Of a DNA stretch of 23,279 nt, positions 6,632-15,589 are shown piece by piece. The DNA is from CAYMWF01 sp964394085 [NCBI: uncultured Gemmatimonadota bacterium] (GTDB taxonomy: Bacteria; GCA-2686955; CAYMWF01). Both the position numbers and the translations under genes were made by a program. The notes under the pieces are model-generated. The model was not told the DNA's origin. It did no database searches and saw nothing but the letters and a program-made list of their open reading frames with translations. The first letter of the stretch is position 1; each line of letters opens with the position of its first letter. Location: contig CAYMWF010000056.1 in the NCBI GenBank assembly GCA_964394085.1, positions 7,837-31,115 of the forward strand, given 5' to 3'.

Positions 6632-9388
6632 TCAGGGGTGGTAAACTGGATCTGTTTCCTTTCTCTCCTTCTTTTTACCCACATGGGTAAAATCGGTTGG
6701 TCGGTGACTATCCGCTATGAAGTAAGAGTGACCATGGGCGTGGTGGAGATGGGATCGACCCGCGATTTCAGGGGATAGATGGAGCAGGCCGGGATTCAGG
6801 TAAAGTGGGACCGGTTTGCGGACGATGTTGCCCGAATCATTGAGGTACCAGCCCTGGTCGAACTCGAAGGCGCCCATGTCGCGACGGGCGCCCCCCCAGG
6901 GGATATTAGGGGTTTCTGGGTTCCCGGTGTCGATGCAGGGGGAACCTTCGAGGAGCGAGTAGTCACCGCCGCCAGCGAACATGGCCGGCAGGTCGATGTT
7001 TCCTTCGCCCTGCCAGCCGCCCTCAATATTCGAATAGGTCAAGACCGGCGCGTCGCCGGTATACTCGATCGAGGTTGCAGTATTGCCGCGGACGATGCTG
7101 TTTACGAGATTCACATCCGAGGAGGACGAATATATGCCGCCTCCCTTGTACTCGGCGGTATTATCGACAATGGTGCAGCCGGCACCGTTCAGAGCGCCGT
7201 AGTAGACTCGCAATCCTCCGCCATACCTGGTACCGCAACCGGTTACCAGGCAGTTTTCCAGTAGAATCCCCGACGACTTGCAGTGTATACCTCCTCCGCT
7301 CGTGGTGGCCCCGCAGTTCTCCATGGTGCATCCGGTTACCAGGGGCGATGCCTGAGTGCAGTAGATGCCGCCGCCCTGATTGCTGCTGTATCCGTTCCTG
7401 ATTTCGAAACCTTTAAGCCGGGAGTTCGGGGTTTCGCCGGACTCGAATACAAACCCTCTTCCCAGACCTTCGCAGTCGATTATGGTTTCCGTATGTGGAT
7501 ATTCCGACATCACGGTAATGGCCCGCCCGAGGAAATCGATGTCGCGGTTCCCTTCGCCGGTGAAAGTGCCGGGAGCAACAAGAACGGTGTCGCCCTCGAT
7601 GGATACATTTATGGCGGCCTGGATCGTGGGGAAATTACCGGGAACGCGAATGACGCCGTGTAAATAGACGTAAAGGGTCACCGGTAATTCGAGGAGGGGC
7701 TGCCATGGGTCGCTCGAAGCCAGACTGAGCGTGTCGTAGTAAGATCCTACCGCCAGCCCGGCGGTTTCGTAATGGAGCAGAATCGTAACGGTGTCGCCCG
7801 GTGCGAGCACACCCTCCACGGGGCCTTCGAGATGAAGCCATTCGCCCGAAAAAGAATCGAAGGAATACTCGAGGTCGCGCCTGCCGTAGTTCCAGGCGGA
7901 CAGGGTGTCTACCGGGCTTTCCCCGCCGAAGAGTCCGGCATTCTGAAAGACCGAGTCGGATACGGCTATTCGGGGACTCACTATGTAGAACATAGGAATC
8001 CTGGGCGGATCTCCGTTAAACTCTAAAGCGCCTATATCGTAAGCCGCGCCGTGGCGGTAGTAGCCCAGCCCGGGATCGAATCCGGCGTCGATACATGGTG
8101 AACCCTCGGGAAGATGATACACGCCGACGCGCGAAACTTCGGGATCGACGAAGATGCTGCCCTCGCCTGGGTAGAGCACGTCGCCTTCCGTGTTGTTCCA
8201 GAAGCAGTTATGATGGTGATCGCACGACTCTGGTACGTTGAGACCCCATCCCGAGAAAGTGTTCATCACGATGTTGTTTGCTATATCGCCGCCGCGCCCG
8301 GCATGGGCCACGGCGCCTCCGCAGCCGGCCTCCTCTTCGAAGTCGTAGGCTCCGTTGCCGTCGAACACATTGTTGTAAATTATTGCCTGGGCGTTGCCGT
8401 AAGTGCCCCAGTCGTATATGGCGCCGCCGATACCTCTTCCCCATTCATCGCCGGCCGAGTTCTCGAGAAAGATATTGTGATGGATTACGGGACGGGTCAG
8501 AGAGCCGGCAACAACGGATATTGCTCCGCCGTACAGTGCTTTATTCTGATAAAATAAATTGTGTTTAACTACAGGTGAGCAGCCGTATATCATTATGGCT
8601 CCACCTCTGCATTCGGTACCGTTTTTATTTGGTCTTGTACTGATATTGGAGAAAAAGGAATTAAAGGCAGACAAGAAGTCAGATGATTTATCAATATTCA
8701 GAGCACCACCTGAACCACCCCAGTAGTCACTTGAACCGAATGATTCGTTTTCACGAAAGGTACATCCCGTTACCCTGCCTGTACACCCCCAAATGTTGAA
8801 CCCGCCGCAATAACCAGCCTTGTTTAAAGTAATAATACAATTCTCAATTACTATTACCCCATCCAGGAAATAACCGCCACCTCCTCCACCAAGTTTATCG
8901 ATCGGGTCTCCTACAATATTGTCAGTGATGACACAATTCCTTATTCTGGCCCCGGAATTTTCGAGATAGATTCCACCTCCACGTATCCAATTCCCATGAT
9001 GTGAGCCTGTTCCATTCCTTATCGTGAATCCGTCGAGTTCATTGGTGGTATTACCTCCATCCAGGAACCTCACCACGCTGCCATGACCCTCACCATCTAT
9101 CACCGTGACCTCGGGTCCGTCCGTGCTCTTGAGACAGACAGCTTTACCCTCCAAGGTGATGTGTTCGAAGTAGGTGCCGGGAGCCACAAGGATCGTGTCG
9201 CCGTCTTCGGCAGCGTCGATTCTCGGCTGGATCGCCAGCCTGCCTTTACTTCTGAACACCAGATCCCCTGGAAGTCCGGTGGAACCTGTAGAGTCATCCT
9301 CAATAGTGGGAGCGGTTTTTGCAAATAATGTCCCGGTAAGCAGCAGGATGCTCGATAATGTTAATGAGATTTTGAAAAGTAGTCTCAT
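6632..9388 (-). CDS. Secreted parallel beta-helix protein A with two choice-of-anchor Q motifs
   Basis: A 918-residue protein with signal peptide MRLLFKISLTLSSILLLTG. Two right-handed beta-helix regions are visible, residues about 50-440 and 580-870, rich in G-G-G-I-Y and N-C-x-I/F-x-x-N coils. An Ig-like segment containing L-E-G-P-x-E-G-V-L-x-P-G-D-T separates them. Each helix ends with the choice-of-anchor Q signature (G-S-P-C-I-D-A/T-G ... D-I/M-G-A-L/F-E-F). Such helices often bind or cleave polysaccharides; no lyase catalytic residues are recognised. It is a paralog of the gene at 10524-13247, but its last 50 or so residues differ and run through a palindrome (6673-6692). The start has no clear ribosome site and lies 15 bp after the HEPN stop codon, so translation may depend on the upstream gene. 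Confidence 0.9.
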   Translation of the reverse strand: MRLLFKISLTLSSILLLTGTLFAKTAPTIEDDSTGSTGLPGDLVFRSKGRLAIQPRIDAAEDGDTILVAPGTYFEHITLEGKAVCLKSTDGPEVTVIDGEGHGSVVRFLDGGNTTNELDGFTIRNGTGSHHGNWIRGGGIYLENSGARIRNCVITDNIVGDPIDKLGGGGGGYFLDGVIVIENCIITLNKAGYCGGFNIWGCTGRVTGCTFRENESFGSSDYWGGSGGALNIDKSSDFLSAFNSFFSNISTRPNKNGTECRGGAIMIYGCSPVVKHNLFYQNKALYGGAISVVAGSLTRPVIHHNIFLENSAGDEWGRGIGGAIYDWGTYGNAQAIIYNNVFDGNGAYDFEEEAGCGGAVAHAGRGGDIANNIVMNTFSGWGLNVPESCDHHHNCFWNNTEGDVLYPGEGSIFVDPEVSRVGVYHLPEGSPCIDAGFDPGLGYYRHGAAYDIGALEFNGDPPRIPMFYIVSPRIAVSDSVFQNAGLFGGESPVDTLSAWNYGRRDLEYSFDSFSGEWLHLEGPVEGVLAPGDTVTILLHYETAGLAVGSYYDTLSLASSDPWQPLLELPVTLYVYLHGVIRVPGNFPTIQAAINVSIEGDTVLVAPGTFTGEGNRDIDFLGRAITVMSEYPHTETIIDCEGLGRGFVFESGETPNSRLKGFEIRNGYSSNQGGGIYCTQASPLVTGCTMENCGATTSGGGIHCKSSGILLENCLVTGCGTRYGGGLRVYYGALNGAGCTIVDNTAEYKGGGIYSSSSDVNLVNSIVRGNTATSIEYTGDAPVLTYSNIEGGWQGEGNIDLPAMFAGGGDYSLLEGSPCIDTGNPETPNIPWGGARRDMGAFEFDQGWYLNDSGNIVRKPVPLYLNPGLLHLSPEIAGRSHLHHAHGHSYFIADSHRPTDFTHVGKKKERKETDPVYHP
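6673..6692. repeat. Perfect 8-bp inverted repeat inside the end of beta-helix gene A
   Basis: TTTTACCC-ACAT-GGGTAAAA, a perfect hairpin with a four-base loop, within codons of the C-terminal extension that the paralog lacks. It has the size and A/T-flanked form of a small terminator, but lies before the stop codon. It may be a former terminator that the frame now reads through. Confidence 0.6.
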
Positions 9389-9403
9389 CGGTGTGAATTT
9401 AAG

Positions 9404-9841
9404 CTATTGATTCCTACCCTCGAGCAAGCCACTCACCTTGCTGATGAACTCTGCCGCCGCTGAAGTCGCTTGTTCCGCCCCGGGTTTCGAGAAATCCAGT
9501 GCATAATCAGCCTGTTCTCGAAGCGATTTCACGTCCTCGAACCTCTTAAGGTAAGATTCTTCCAATCTCCCCGTTTTAATAAAGAGGGTTTCGATCGCAA
9601 CAGCCAGGCAGTAGTGACTTCGCTCCCGGAAACCCTCGTTGTAGAGCAGCGCGCGCAACGAGTGGAACATTGAGTAGTAAGCTTGAATTGTCGCCCATTT
9701 GTACCGGCCGGCTCGAAAGCTCTCCCGAGCGTCCTCAAGATCCTGCCTGGCGGCGCCAAGCTCCTTGTTCGTCAAACCGGTAGCGTCGGCGTTCCGGTAG
9801 ATCTGGCGACGCTCGATACAATGCTCGAATCTTTTATTCAT
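9404..9841 (-). CDS. HEPN domain protein, putative toxin of a HEPN/MNT pair
   Basis: A 145-residue, mainly helical cytoplasmic protein of HEPN type: an A-R-x-D-L-E-D-A-R-E-S-F helix followed by R-Y-K-W-A-T-I-Q-A-Y-Y-S-M-F-H-S-L-R-A-L-L (about residues 46-66) and a late hydrophobic helix. HEPN proteins paired with minimal nucleotidyltransferases are commonly ribonuclease toxins, and in characterised HepT/MntA pairs the transferase modifies and silences the HEPN partner. The usual R-x4-6-H motif is not clean here: I see R72-E-R-S-H76, one residue short, so nuclease activity is uncertain. Its start overlaps the end of the HTH-MNT gene by 8 bp, which indicates translational coupling and equal expression. 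Confidence 0.85.
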   Translation of the reverse strand: MNKRFEHCIERRQIYRNADATGLTNKELGAARQDLEDARESFRAGRYKWATIQAYYSMFHSLRALLYNEGFRERSHYCLAVAIETLFIKTGRLEESYLKRFEDVKSLREQADYALDFSKPGAEQATSAAAEFISKVSGLLEGRNQ

Positions 9842-10382
9842 ATCTATCCTTACGGTACAGGACTATTCCCTTGTTTACTTCATTATAAAACACCGGATCG
9901 CTCTTTTCAAACGCCATCAATTCATCCAACCGAACTATCACCGGCCGTATCTCTTTGTAATACTCGCGGCCGAACTTGAATAGACTTTCTGTCGCTTTGT
10001 CGGGATGCGACGTGACTATGAGTAGATCCACATCACTTTTCTCGAGATATTCGCCGGTAGCCGAGCTTCCGTACAGTATGATCCTTGCGGCTGATTCCCC
10101 GAGTTCATGGATCAATGGTTCAAGACCGGTCACAAGTGTAAGAATTTTGTATTGGCGAACCAGGAAGTGAGACTCATCAAGCCGGTAAAAAACCATTCTC
10201 CCGATTCGTTCCGAGGTAAGCGCACCTTCGGCTTCGAGAAGTGTCAGAGCCCTGTGGGCGGCTCCGAAGCTGATACCGGCGAGCCTCGCTAATTCCCTCT
10301 CGTGGCAGCTTCTGTCCGGCCTGCCGCAGAAAAATGCAAGTGTTCTCTGAATCGTAGTAGAGATCAGATGTTCTTTGAGCAT
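9834..10382 (-). CDS. HTH-MNT fusion, putative antitoxin and autorepressor
   Basis: A 182-residue protein with two parts. Residues 1-75 form a winged-helix DNA-binding domain (H-E-R-E-L-A-R-L-A-G-I-S-F-G-A-A-H-R-A-L as the helix-turn-helix, then a basic wing). Residues 90-182 form a minimal nucleotidyltransferase with I-L-Y-G-S-S-A-T-G-E and S-D-V-D-L (G105, S106, D117, D119), the nucleotide- and metal-binding signature of the MNT family. In known pairs the MNT protein transfers AMP to the HEPN toxin. Fusion to a DNA-binding domain suggests that it also represses its own promoter, and twin operator-like sites lie just upstream (10397-10430). The start at 10382 has a GAGGTG ribosome site. The next gene overlaps by 8 bp and encodes the HEPN partner. 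Confidence 0.88.
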   Translation of the reverse strand: MLKEHLISTTIQRTLAFFCGRPDRSCHERELARLAGISFGAAHRALTLLEAEGALTSERIGRMVFYRLDESHFLVRQYKILTLVTGLEPLIHELGESAARIILYGSSATGEYLEKSDVDLLIVTSHPDKATESLFKFGREYYKEIRPVIVRLDELMAFEKSDPVFYNEVNKGIVLYRKDRYE

Positions 10383-10396
10383 TTCGGCACCTCGTT

Positions 10397-10430
10397 CAAT
10401 ATATTGAGCATATACACAATCTATTGAGCA
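10397..10430. promoter_or_regulatory. Twin 14-bp operator sites for the HTH-MNT protein
   Basis: On the minus strand, TGCTCAATAGATTG (10417-10430) and TGCTCAATATATTG (10397-10410) match at 13 of 14 positions and are set exactly 20 bp apart, about two helical turns. Each contains a palindromic core (CAATATATTG is perfect in the second). One site overlaps the -10 box and the other covers the expected transcription start, an arrangement typical of autorepression. Confidence 0.7.
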
Positions 10431-10446
10431 ATCCTGGTTCCGTCAA
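10418..10446 (-). promoter_or_regulatory. Promoter of the HTH-MNT / HEPN operon
   Basis: Minus strand -35 TTGACG (10441-10446), 17-bp spacer, -10 TAGATT (10418-10423). Transcription would start near 10411, giving a leader of about 28 bases. The beta-helix gene A further down may be carried on the same transcript. Confidence 0.6.
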
Positions 10447-10523
10447 GAGAAATCAGGCCCGAAGTCCCGAAATACAACTTGGTTATTCCGATTTTCTGGC
10501 TTCGCCGATCCGGGTGCAGCAGT

Positions 10524-13247
10524 TTAACGAGTTGGATATACTGATTTGACGGGGACCTGATTCGGGATAACAAGGGATCTATTGGCCCAGTAGGGGTTCC
10601 CGTTTAGAAGGAGAGGTTTACGGACGATGTTGCCCGAATCATCGAGGTACCAGCCCTGGTCGAACTCGAAAGCGCCCATGTCGCGTCTCGAGCCGCCCCA
10701 GGGGATATTCGGGGTTTCGGGGTTCCCGGTGTCGATGCAGGGGGAGCCTTCAAGGAGCGAGTAGTCGCCGCCGCCCGCGAACATGGCCGGCAGATCGATG
10801 TTGCTTTGGCCCGCCCAGCCGCCCTCTATGTTCGTGAATGTGACTAAGGGCATGTCTCCGTAATAATCTATTGAAGTAGTTGTGTTACCCCGAACGATAC
10901 TGTTCGAAATATTCAAGTTCGAGATGTATGAGTAAAATCCGCCGCCTTTGTATTCAGCGGAGTTATCCACTATGGTGCAGTTCATTGCGCTGAGTGTTGT
11001 GGAGTAAATCCTTACTCCTCCACCGTTGCCTGCACTGCAGCCGGAAATGAGACAATTCCCGACTATGGGCGAGCCATTCTTACAGTAGAGGCCTCCTCCT
11101 GTACCGGCATCGCAATTCTCGATATTACATTCGAGTATTAAAGGTGATGATTCGAAGCAGTAGATCCCGCCCCCCCTGAGTTTGTGATACCCGTTCCTGA
11201 TGATGAAGCCCTGGAGCCGGGAATCAGCAGTTTCATCTGATTCGAATAGAAAACCTCTTCCCAGATTTTCACAATCGATGATGGTTTCCGTATGCGGATA
11301 CTCCGACATCACGGTGATAGCTCGTCCAAGGAAATCGATGTCCCGGTTGCCCTCGCCGGTGAATGTGCCGGGAGCGACGAGTACCGTGTCGCCGTCTATG
11401 GTTACATCAATGGCGGACTGGATCGTCGGCATTATATCCGGAACCCGGATTATCCCGTGCGAATAGACATTCAACGCTACCGGAATTTCGAGAAGGGGGC
11501 GCCACGGATCGCTCGATACCAGGTTGAGAGTGTCGGCGTACGAGCCATCCTCGAGACCGGAGGTTTCATAATGGAGCAGGAGCATAACAGTGTCGCCGGG
11601 TTCGAGTACACCCTCCAAAGGGCCTTCGAGTAAAAGCCATTCACCGGCGGATGCCTCGAACGAATACTCCAGGTCCCGAACGCCGTAGTTCCAGGCAAAA
11701 AGAGAATCGACCGGACTTTCCCCGCCCGCGAGACCTGTTTCCCGGAAGGCCGAGTCGGATACGGCTATTCGGGGGCTCACCATGTTATACCAAGGAAGCA
11801 CCGGCCGATCTCCGCAATGCTCGAAAGCGCCAATATCGAATTCAGCGCCGCATTTGAGCTCACCGAGATCGGCATCCCATCCGGCGTCGATGCAGGGCGA
11901 ACCCGGCGGAAGACGGTAATACGACGCTCGTGACACATCAGGGTCGATGAAAATGCTGCCTTCTCCGGGGTAAAGCACATCTCCGTCCGCGTTGTTCCAG
12001 AAACAGTTATGGTGATGATCGCACGATTCGGGCACGTTCAGCCCCCTGCCCGAGAAAGTGTTCATCACGATGTTGTTCGCGATATCGCCTCCCCGCCCGG
12101 CATGAGCCACGGCGCCTCCGCATCCGTTCTCTTCTCCGAAGTCGTGCGCTCCGTTGCCGTCGAACACGTTGTTATAGATCAGCGCCTGGGCGTTGCCGTA
12201 GGTGCCCCAATCGTAGATGGCCCCGCCTACACCTTTGCCCCATTCATCCCCGGCCGAGTTTTCGAGAAAGATGTTGTGGTGGATTACGGGAATCGTCAGT
12301 GTAGCATCTGAGATTACGGCGATAGCTCCCCCATAGGATGCCTTATTCCGGTAAAACAAATTCTTATTTATTTCAGGAGAGCAACCAGATATATAAATCG
12401 CACCTCCTCTACCTTCAGTAATAAACTCATCATGTCTTGTAGCTTGATTAAATCCGAAATAGTTGGATGAACAAGCTGAATTGATGACATCCATTAAAAT
12501 AACCGCACCGCCTGAGCCACCCCACTGATTATCCGTACCGAAAGTTTCATTACATAAGAAGGTGCAATCCGTAATCCTGCATAAACCTCCTCTAATATCC
12601 AATCCACCTACAGTTCCTGCTTTGTTCCCAGTAATAGTACAATTGTCTATTATGACGGTGCTTTCGGTAAAATATCCACCTCCACCACGACTTTTCCGTC
12701 CCAATGGATCTCCTATTATGTTATCGATGATAATACAATACTTGATTGTTGCTCCGGAATCGAGAGCACGGATTCCACCTCCGACGAATCTATCACCTTC
12801 TTTTGTTCCTCCCCCATTTCGTAATGTGAATCCATCAAGAATACTTGTTGTATCACCCCCATCCGGGAACATCACTACGCTGCCGTAGCCCTCTCCGTCA
12901 ATCACTGTGACTTTGGGGCCGTCAGTACTTTTCAAGCAAACTGCTTTGCCTTTGAAATTGATGTGCTCGAAATAGGTTCCGGGCTCGACAGGGATAGTAT
13001 CGCCGTCGGCTGCAGCATCCAGGCGCTGCTGGATTGTCAGCCTGCCTTTGCTTCTGAACCGCAGGTCTCCAGGAAGCCCTGTGGAACCTGCGGGATCATC
13101 CGAAGGACCGGGGGAGGTCGCACCCGGGCATGTTTCAAAACAAAGAAGAGCGACTAAAATTATGAAACATAAAGCCGATGCGAACATCCCCGGTGAAATG
13201 CACTGATTTCTGCTGCAAGAAGCGGTAACCACGCTTATTCTCCGCAT
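10524..13247 (-). CDS. Secreted parallel beta-helix protein B with two choice-of-anchor Q motifs
   Basis: A protein of up to 907 residues with the same architecture as the gene at 6632-9388: two beta-helix regions, an intervening Ig-like segment, and two G-S-P-C-I-D ... D-I/M-G-A-F-E signatures. Large parts are near-identical to protein A at DNA level, while the helix coils encoded at about 12300-12860 have diverged and are AT-rich. The start is uncertain. The Met at 13247 overlaps the preceding gene's stop by 13 bp, which suits translational coupling, and gives a long charged leader before the hydrophobic core. An internal Met at 13187 gives a more compact signal peptide. Neither has a strong ribosome site. 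Role: probably a cell-surface carbohydrate-interacting protein, by family only. Confidence 0.88.
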   Translation of the reverse strand: MRRISVVTASCSRNQCISPGMFASALCFIILVALLCFETCPGATSPGPSDDPAGSTGLPGDLRFRSKGRLTIQQRLDAAADGDTIPVEPGTYFEHINFKGKAVCLKSTDGPKVTVIDGEGYGSVVMFPDGGDTTSILDGFTLRNGGGTKEGDRFVGGGIRALDSGATIKYCIIIDNIIGDPLGRKSRGGGGYFTESTVIIDNCTITGNKAGTVGGLDIRGGLCRITDCTFLCNETFGTDNQWGGSGGAVILMDVINSACSSNYFGFNQATRHDEFITEGRGGAIYISGCSPEINKNLFYRNKASYGGAIAVISDATLTIPVIHHNIFLENSAGDEWGKGVGGAIYDWGTYGNAQALIYNNVFDGNGAHDFGEENGCGGAVAHAGRGGDIANNIVMNTFSGRGLNVPESCDHHHNCFWNNADGDVLYPGEGSIFIDPDVSRASYYRLPPGSPCIDAGWDADLGELKCGAEFDIGAFEHCGDRPVLPWYNMVSPRIAVSDSAFRETGLAGGESPVDSLFAWNYGVRDLEYSFEASAGEWLLLEGPLEGVLEPGDTVMLLLHYETSGLEDGSYADTLNLVSSDPWRPLLEIPVALNVYSHGIIRVPDIMPTIQSAIDVTIDGDTVLVAPGTFTGEGNRDIDFLGRAITVMSEYPHTETIIDCENLGRGFLFESDETADSRLQGFIIRNGYHKLRGGGIYCFESSPLILECNIENCDAGTGGGLYCKNGSPIVGNCLISGCSAGNGGGVRIYSTTLSAMNCTIVDNSAEYKGGGFYSYISNLNISNSIVRGNTTTSIDYYGDMPLVTFTNIEGGWAGQSNIDLPAMFAGGGDYSLLEGSPCIDTGNPETPNIPWGGSRRDMGAFEFDQGWYLDDSGNIVRKPLLLNGNPYWANRSLVIPNQVPVKSVYPTR

Positions 13248-15535
13248 ACGAAGGGATCAGTCGTCTCAGGAGGTGGATCCGGACCCGGCTTTTTCGACCA
13301 GGTAGACCCGTCTCCAAGCTCCACCTGGATATACCCGTTCATGTCGCGGATGAAATCGTGTAGCTCGATATACTGCTCATCAGTTCCGGAAGACTCCCAT
13401 GATTCCATGCATTTCGGATTGACTATTCCCCAGTTTTCACTTTCGGGTGTTGGATCACCGGTTTCACCATCAAATCCAGAATCGTAGAAGCTGTGCCACG
13501 AATAACCGAGGATGAAATAGTAATCGAGCGGCGGTTCGCCGTACTGCTCCGGGTAGAATGATGCGGATGTGACGAGATGGTAATCGTCGCCGCGGCCCGT
13601 TTCTTCCGCGGTTTCCGGGGGTCTTTGCAGAAGCCCGGTCTCGGTGTAACTGTATCTATAAGGATGGTAACAGTCTTCATCTCCTAGATTGATGATGCAG
13701 TTATCCATATCTCCGTGGGGAAACGGTGCGCAATCGTACCAGCGTTCCCCCGGATCAGGTTCTTCAATTCTAGGGCAGGGTGGACCATAACCCTCTTCAT
13801 CCCAGTTGAAATCCCACTCCTTTTCCCAGTCGGCATGGGAAGTGTATGATGCGGTCATGAATGGAAGTTCCCTGAGATCATTATCCAGGAAAAAACCGAA
13901 AGCATCGCAGAGGTTGCAGAAGAAGGTGTGGTAGGTGGAACCTTCGCCATCTCCTTCATCCTCATTCGAGGGCAGGATGGGATAGAACTGTGTATTTATA
14001 TAGGAGATAATATCTTTTTCTTCATCTTCGAAGACGTGTCCTTTGGCTTTCGACATTTCTTCGAATACAGGGTAGAACTGTTGCATACCCTTAAAACCAT
14101 CCTCAGTACCGCCTTCGCGGAACCAGTTGAAGTTGGCGGAAGAGATCAGGTGACAGCCGTCGAAGAACCTGATCGCATCAATTACGAGCGGATAATAGTG
14201 GGCGGCCATTATCCTGGTGAATTCCGCTGCGTCATCGGTAGTCAATTTGCAGCCCAGATCATGTTCGGTGGTTTTCAACCAGGTTGATAAATCGTCATTA
14301 TTATCCTTTGTAATACCGTTGGGATATGACGTTTTCAAACAATCGTAACAAAAAGGATTAGGCATCTTCTCGAGGGATGCGAAATCTTCGTACCTGGGAT
14401 CCGGCATATCCCCCTCCATGAATCTACTTATTAAAAACTGGCTGTAAGAGGATGTCTGGTTCCATTGTGCTATCGGATCTTCATACTTGGCGAAATAATG
14501 CTCTTTCATCGCTTTGGCGAATACCGAACGACCGGCCGGGATTTCATCGCCTGTGCTGTCCTGGCACAGGATACGCCTGATCCAGGGTCTGTATTCACCG
14601 GAGTAACTCGATGTTCCATCTATCGAATAGGCCCACTGAAGATCGTCTGACAAAGCGTACGAAATCAGCGACTTCCACTCTCTCATTCCTTCTGGTTTAT
14701 GGCAGACGAAATAATCCGGTATTTTAAGAGTTGGAACACCCTGGTGTTCTTCAACCATGGGATCAGGCACCTGGGCGTATATCCACCTGCCGTCGCACTC
14801 GTTGCCGGCTTCAGGCTCGGTTCCGTCTGATAGAACAAGGAAGCCCATAACATACAAGCGCTGTTCGAAATACTCATTCCAGATATCCGGCAGCATATCC
14901 TCGAGAATTTCGTTATAGTCGTATGGAGTCACCGGGTAAAGATACATTACGAAGGGGAAGTAAGTCTGAGGATAGTCTCCCGCATTATTTTGGTGATAGG
15001 TGGGTAATTCGAGATTCACTCTTCTAACCAACTCGGCATTGCCTGCAACATTGTAATGACTGAAATCATCGGGAGGTGCGTTTTCAGCACAGTCGCAACC
15101 GTAGTTGAGATACACTGGATAGTTATACCCATGCAGCATTGCCGCGTGGTTCAACCACTTGTCTTCACCTCCTGAATTGATGTGCGTCAACCATCCCGCA
15201 ATAGTATTCATGTTGATGTCGATAAGGAATTTTACCTGGTCTTCGATCCAGGCAAGCGGACCGGGGTAACCGTCGCCGCCCGGCCAGGCATTTCCGTGCG
15301 CCTGCAGATACGCCGAGCTTTGAAGGCCGTTCATTCCGAGAGCAACGAAAGGGGAGTGTTCTGTATAAGGATTGGTCATCCTGTACTTGACAAAGGCACC
15401 GACTTCTTCAACCTTTTCGATTTGGAAGCAATCGTCGATGCTGTCAACATATTCGATAGCGATGCCGGGGCTCACCCCCCCTGTGAGGAATATCAGACAG
15501 GCGGCCACTGAAGCGGACAACAGATCTCTTCTCAT
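13235..15535 (-). CDS. Large exported protein of unknown family, possibly a glycoside-hydrolase-like TIM barrel
   Basis: A 766-residue protein with a signal peptide beginning M-R-R-D-L-L-S-A-S. I do not recognise the family. It is rich in Trp, Tyr and acidic residues, with a Cys scatter (C-D-C, C-N-L-C, C-Y-D-C) that suggests disulfides after export. Segments such as I-D-I-N-M-N-T-I-A-G-W, Y-P-V-Y-L-N-Y-G, D-P-I-A-Q-W-N and C-H-L-I-S-S-A-N-F-N-W-F look like strand ends of a TIM-barrel glycoside hydrolase, but no catalytic Glu pair can be fixed. The Met at 15535 is preferred because the AAGGAGG site lies six bases before it; the Met at 15541 abuts that site. It is followed with a 13-bp overlap by beta-helix gene B, which suggests a shared polysaccharide-related role. 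Confidence 0.82.
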   Translation of the reverse strand: MRRDLLSASVAACLIFLTGGVSPGIAIEYVDSIDDCFQIEKVEEVGAFVKYRMTNPYTEHSPFVALGMNGLQSSAYLQAHGNAWPGGDGYPGPLAWIEDQVKFLIDINMNTIAGWLTHINSGGEDKWLNHAAMLHGYNYPVYLNYGCDCAENAPPDDFSHYNVAGNAELVRRVNLELPTYHQNNAGDYPQTYFPFVMYLYPVTPYDYNEILEDMLPDIWNEYFEQRLYVMGFLVLSDGTEPEAGNECDGRWIYAQVPDPMVEEHQGVPTLKIPDYFVCHKPEGMREWKSLISYALSDDLQWAYSIDGTSSYSGEYRPWIRRILCQDSTGDEIPAGRSVFAKAMKEHYFAKYEDPIAQWNQTSSYSQFLISRFMEGDMPDPRYEDFASLEKMPNPFCYDCLKTSYPNGITKDNNDDLSTWLKTTEHDLGCKLTTDDAAEFTRIMAAHYYPLVIDAIRFFDGCHLISSANFNWFREGGTEDGFKGMQQFYPVFEEMSKAKGHVFEDEEKDIISYINTQFYPILPSNEDEGDGEGSTYHTFFCNLCDAFGFFLDNDLRELPFMTASYTSHADWEKEWDFNWDEEGYGPPCPRIEEPDPGERWYDCAPFPHGDMDNCIINLGDEDCYHPYRYSYTETGLLQRPPETAEETGRGDDYHLVTSASFYPEQYGEPPLDYYFILGYSWHSFYDSGFDGETGDPTPESENWGIVNPKCMESWESSGTDEQYIELHDFIRDMNGYIQVELGDGSTWSKKPGPDPPPETTDPFVCGE

Positions 15536-15589
15536 CTCCATCCTCCTTTTGCTGAAAACAAATAACTTAAACTACCGATTGTTATTTGA

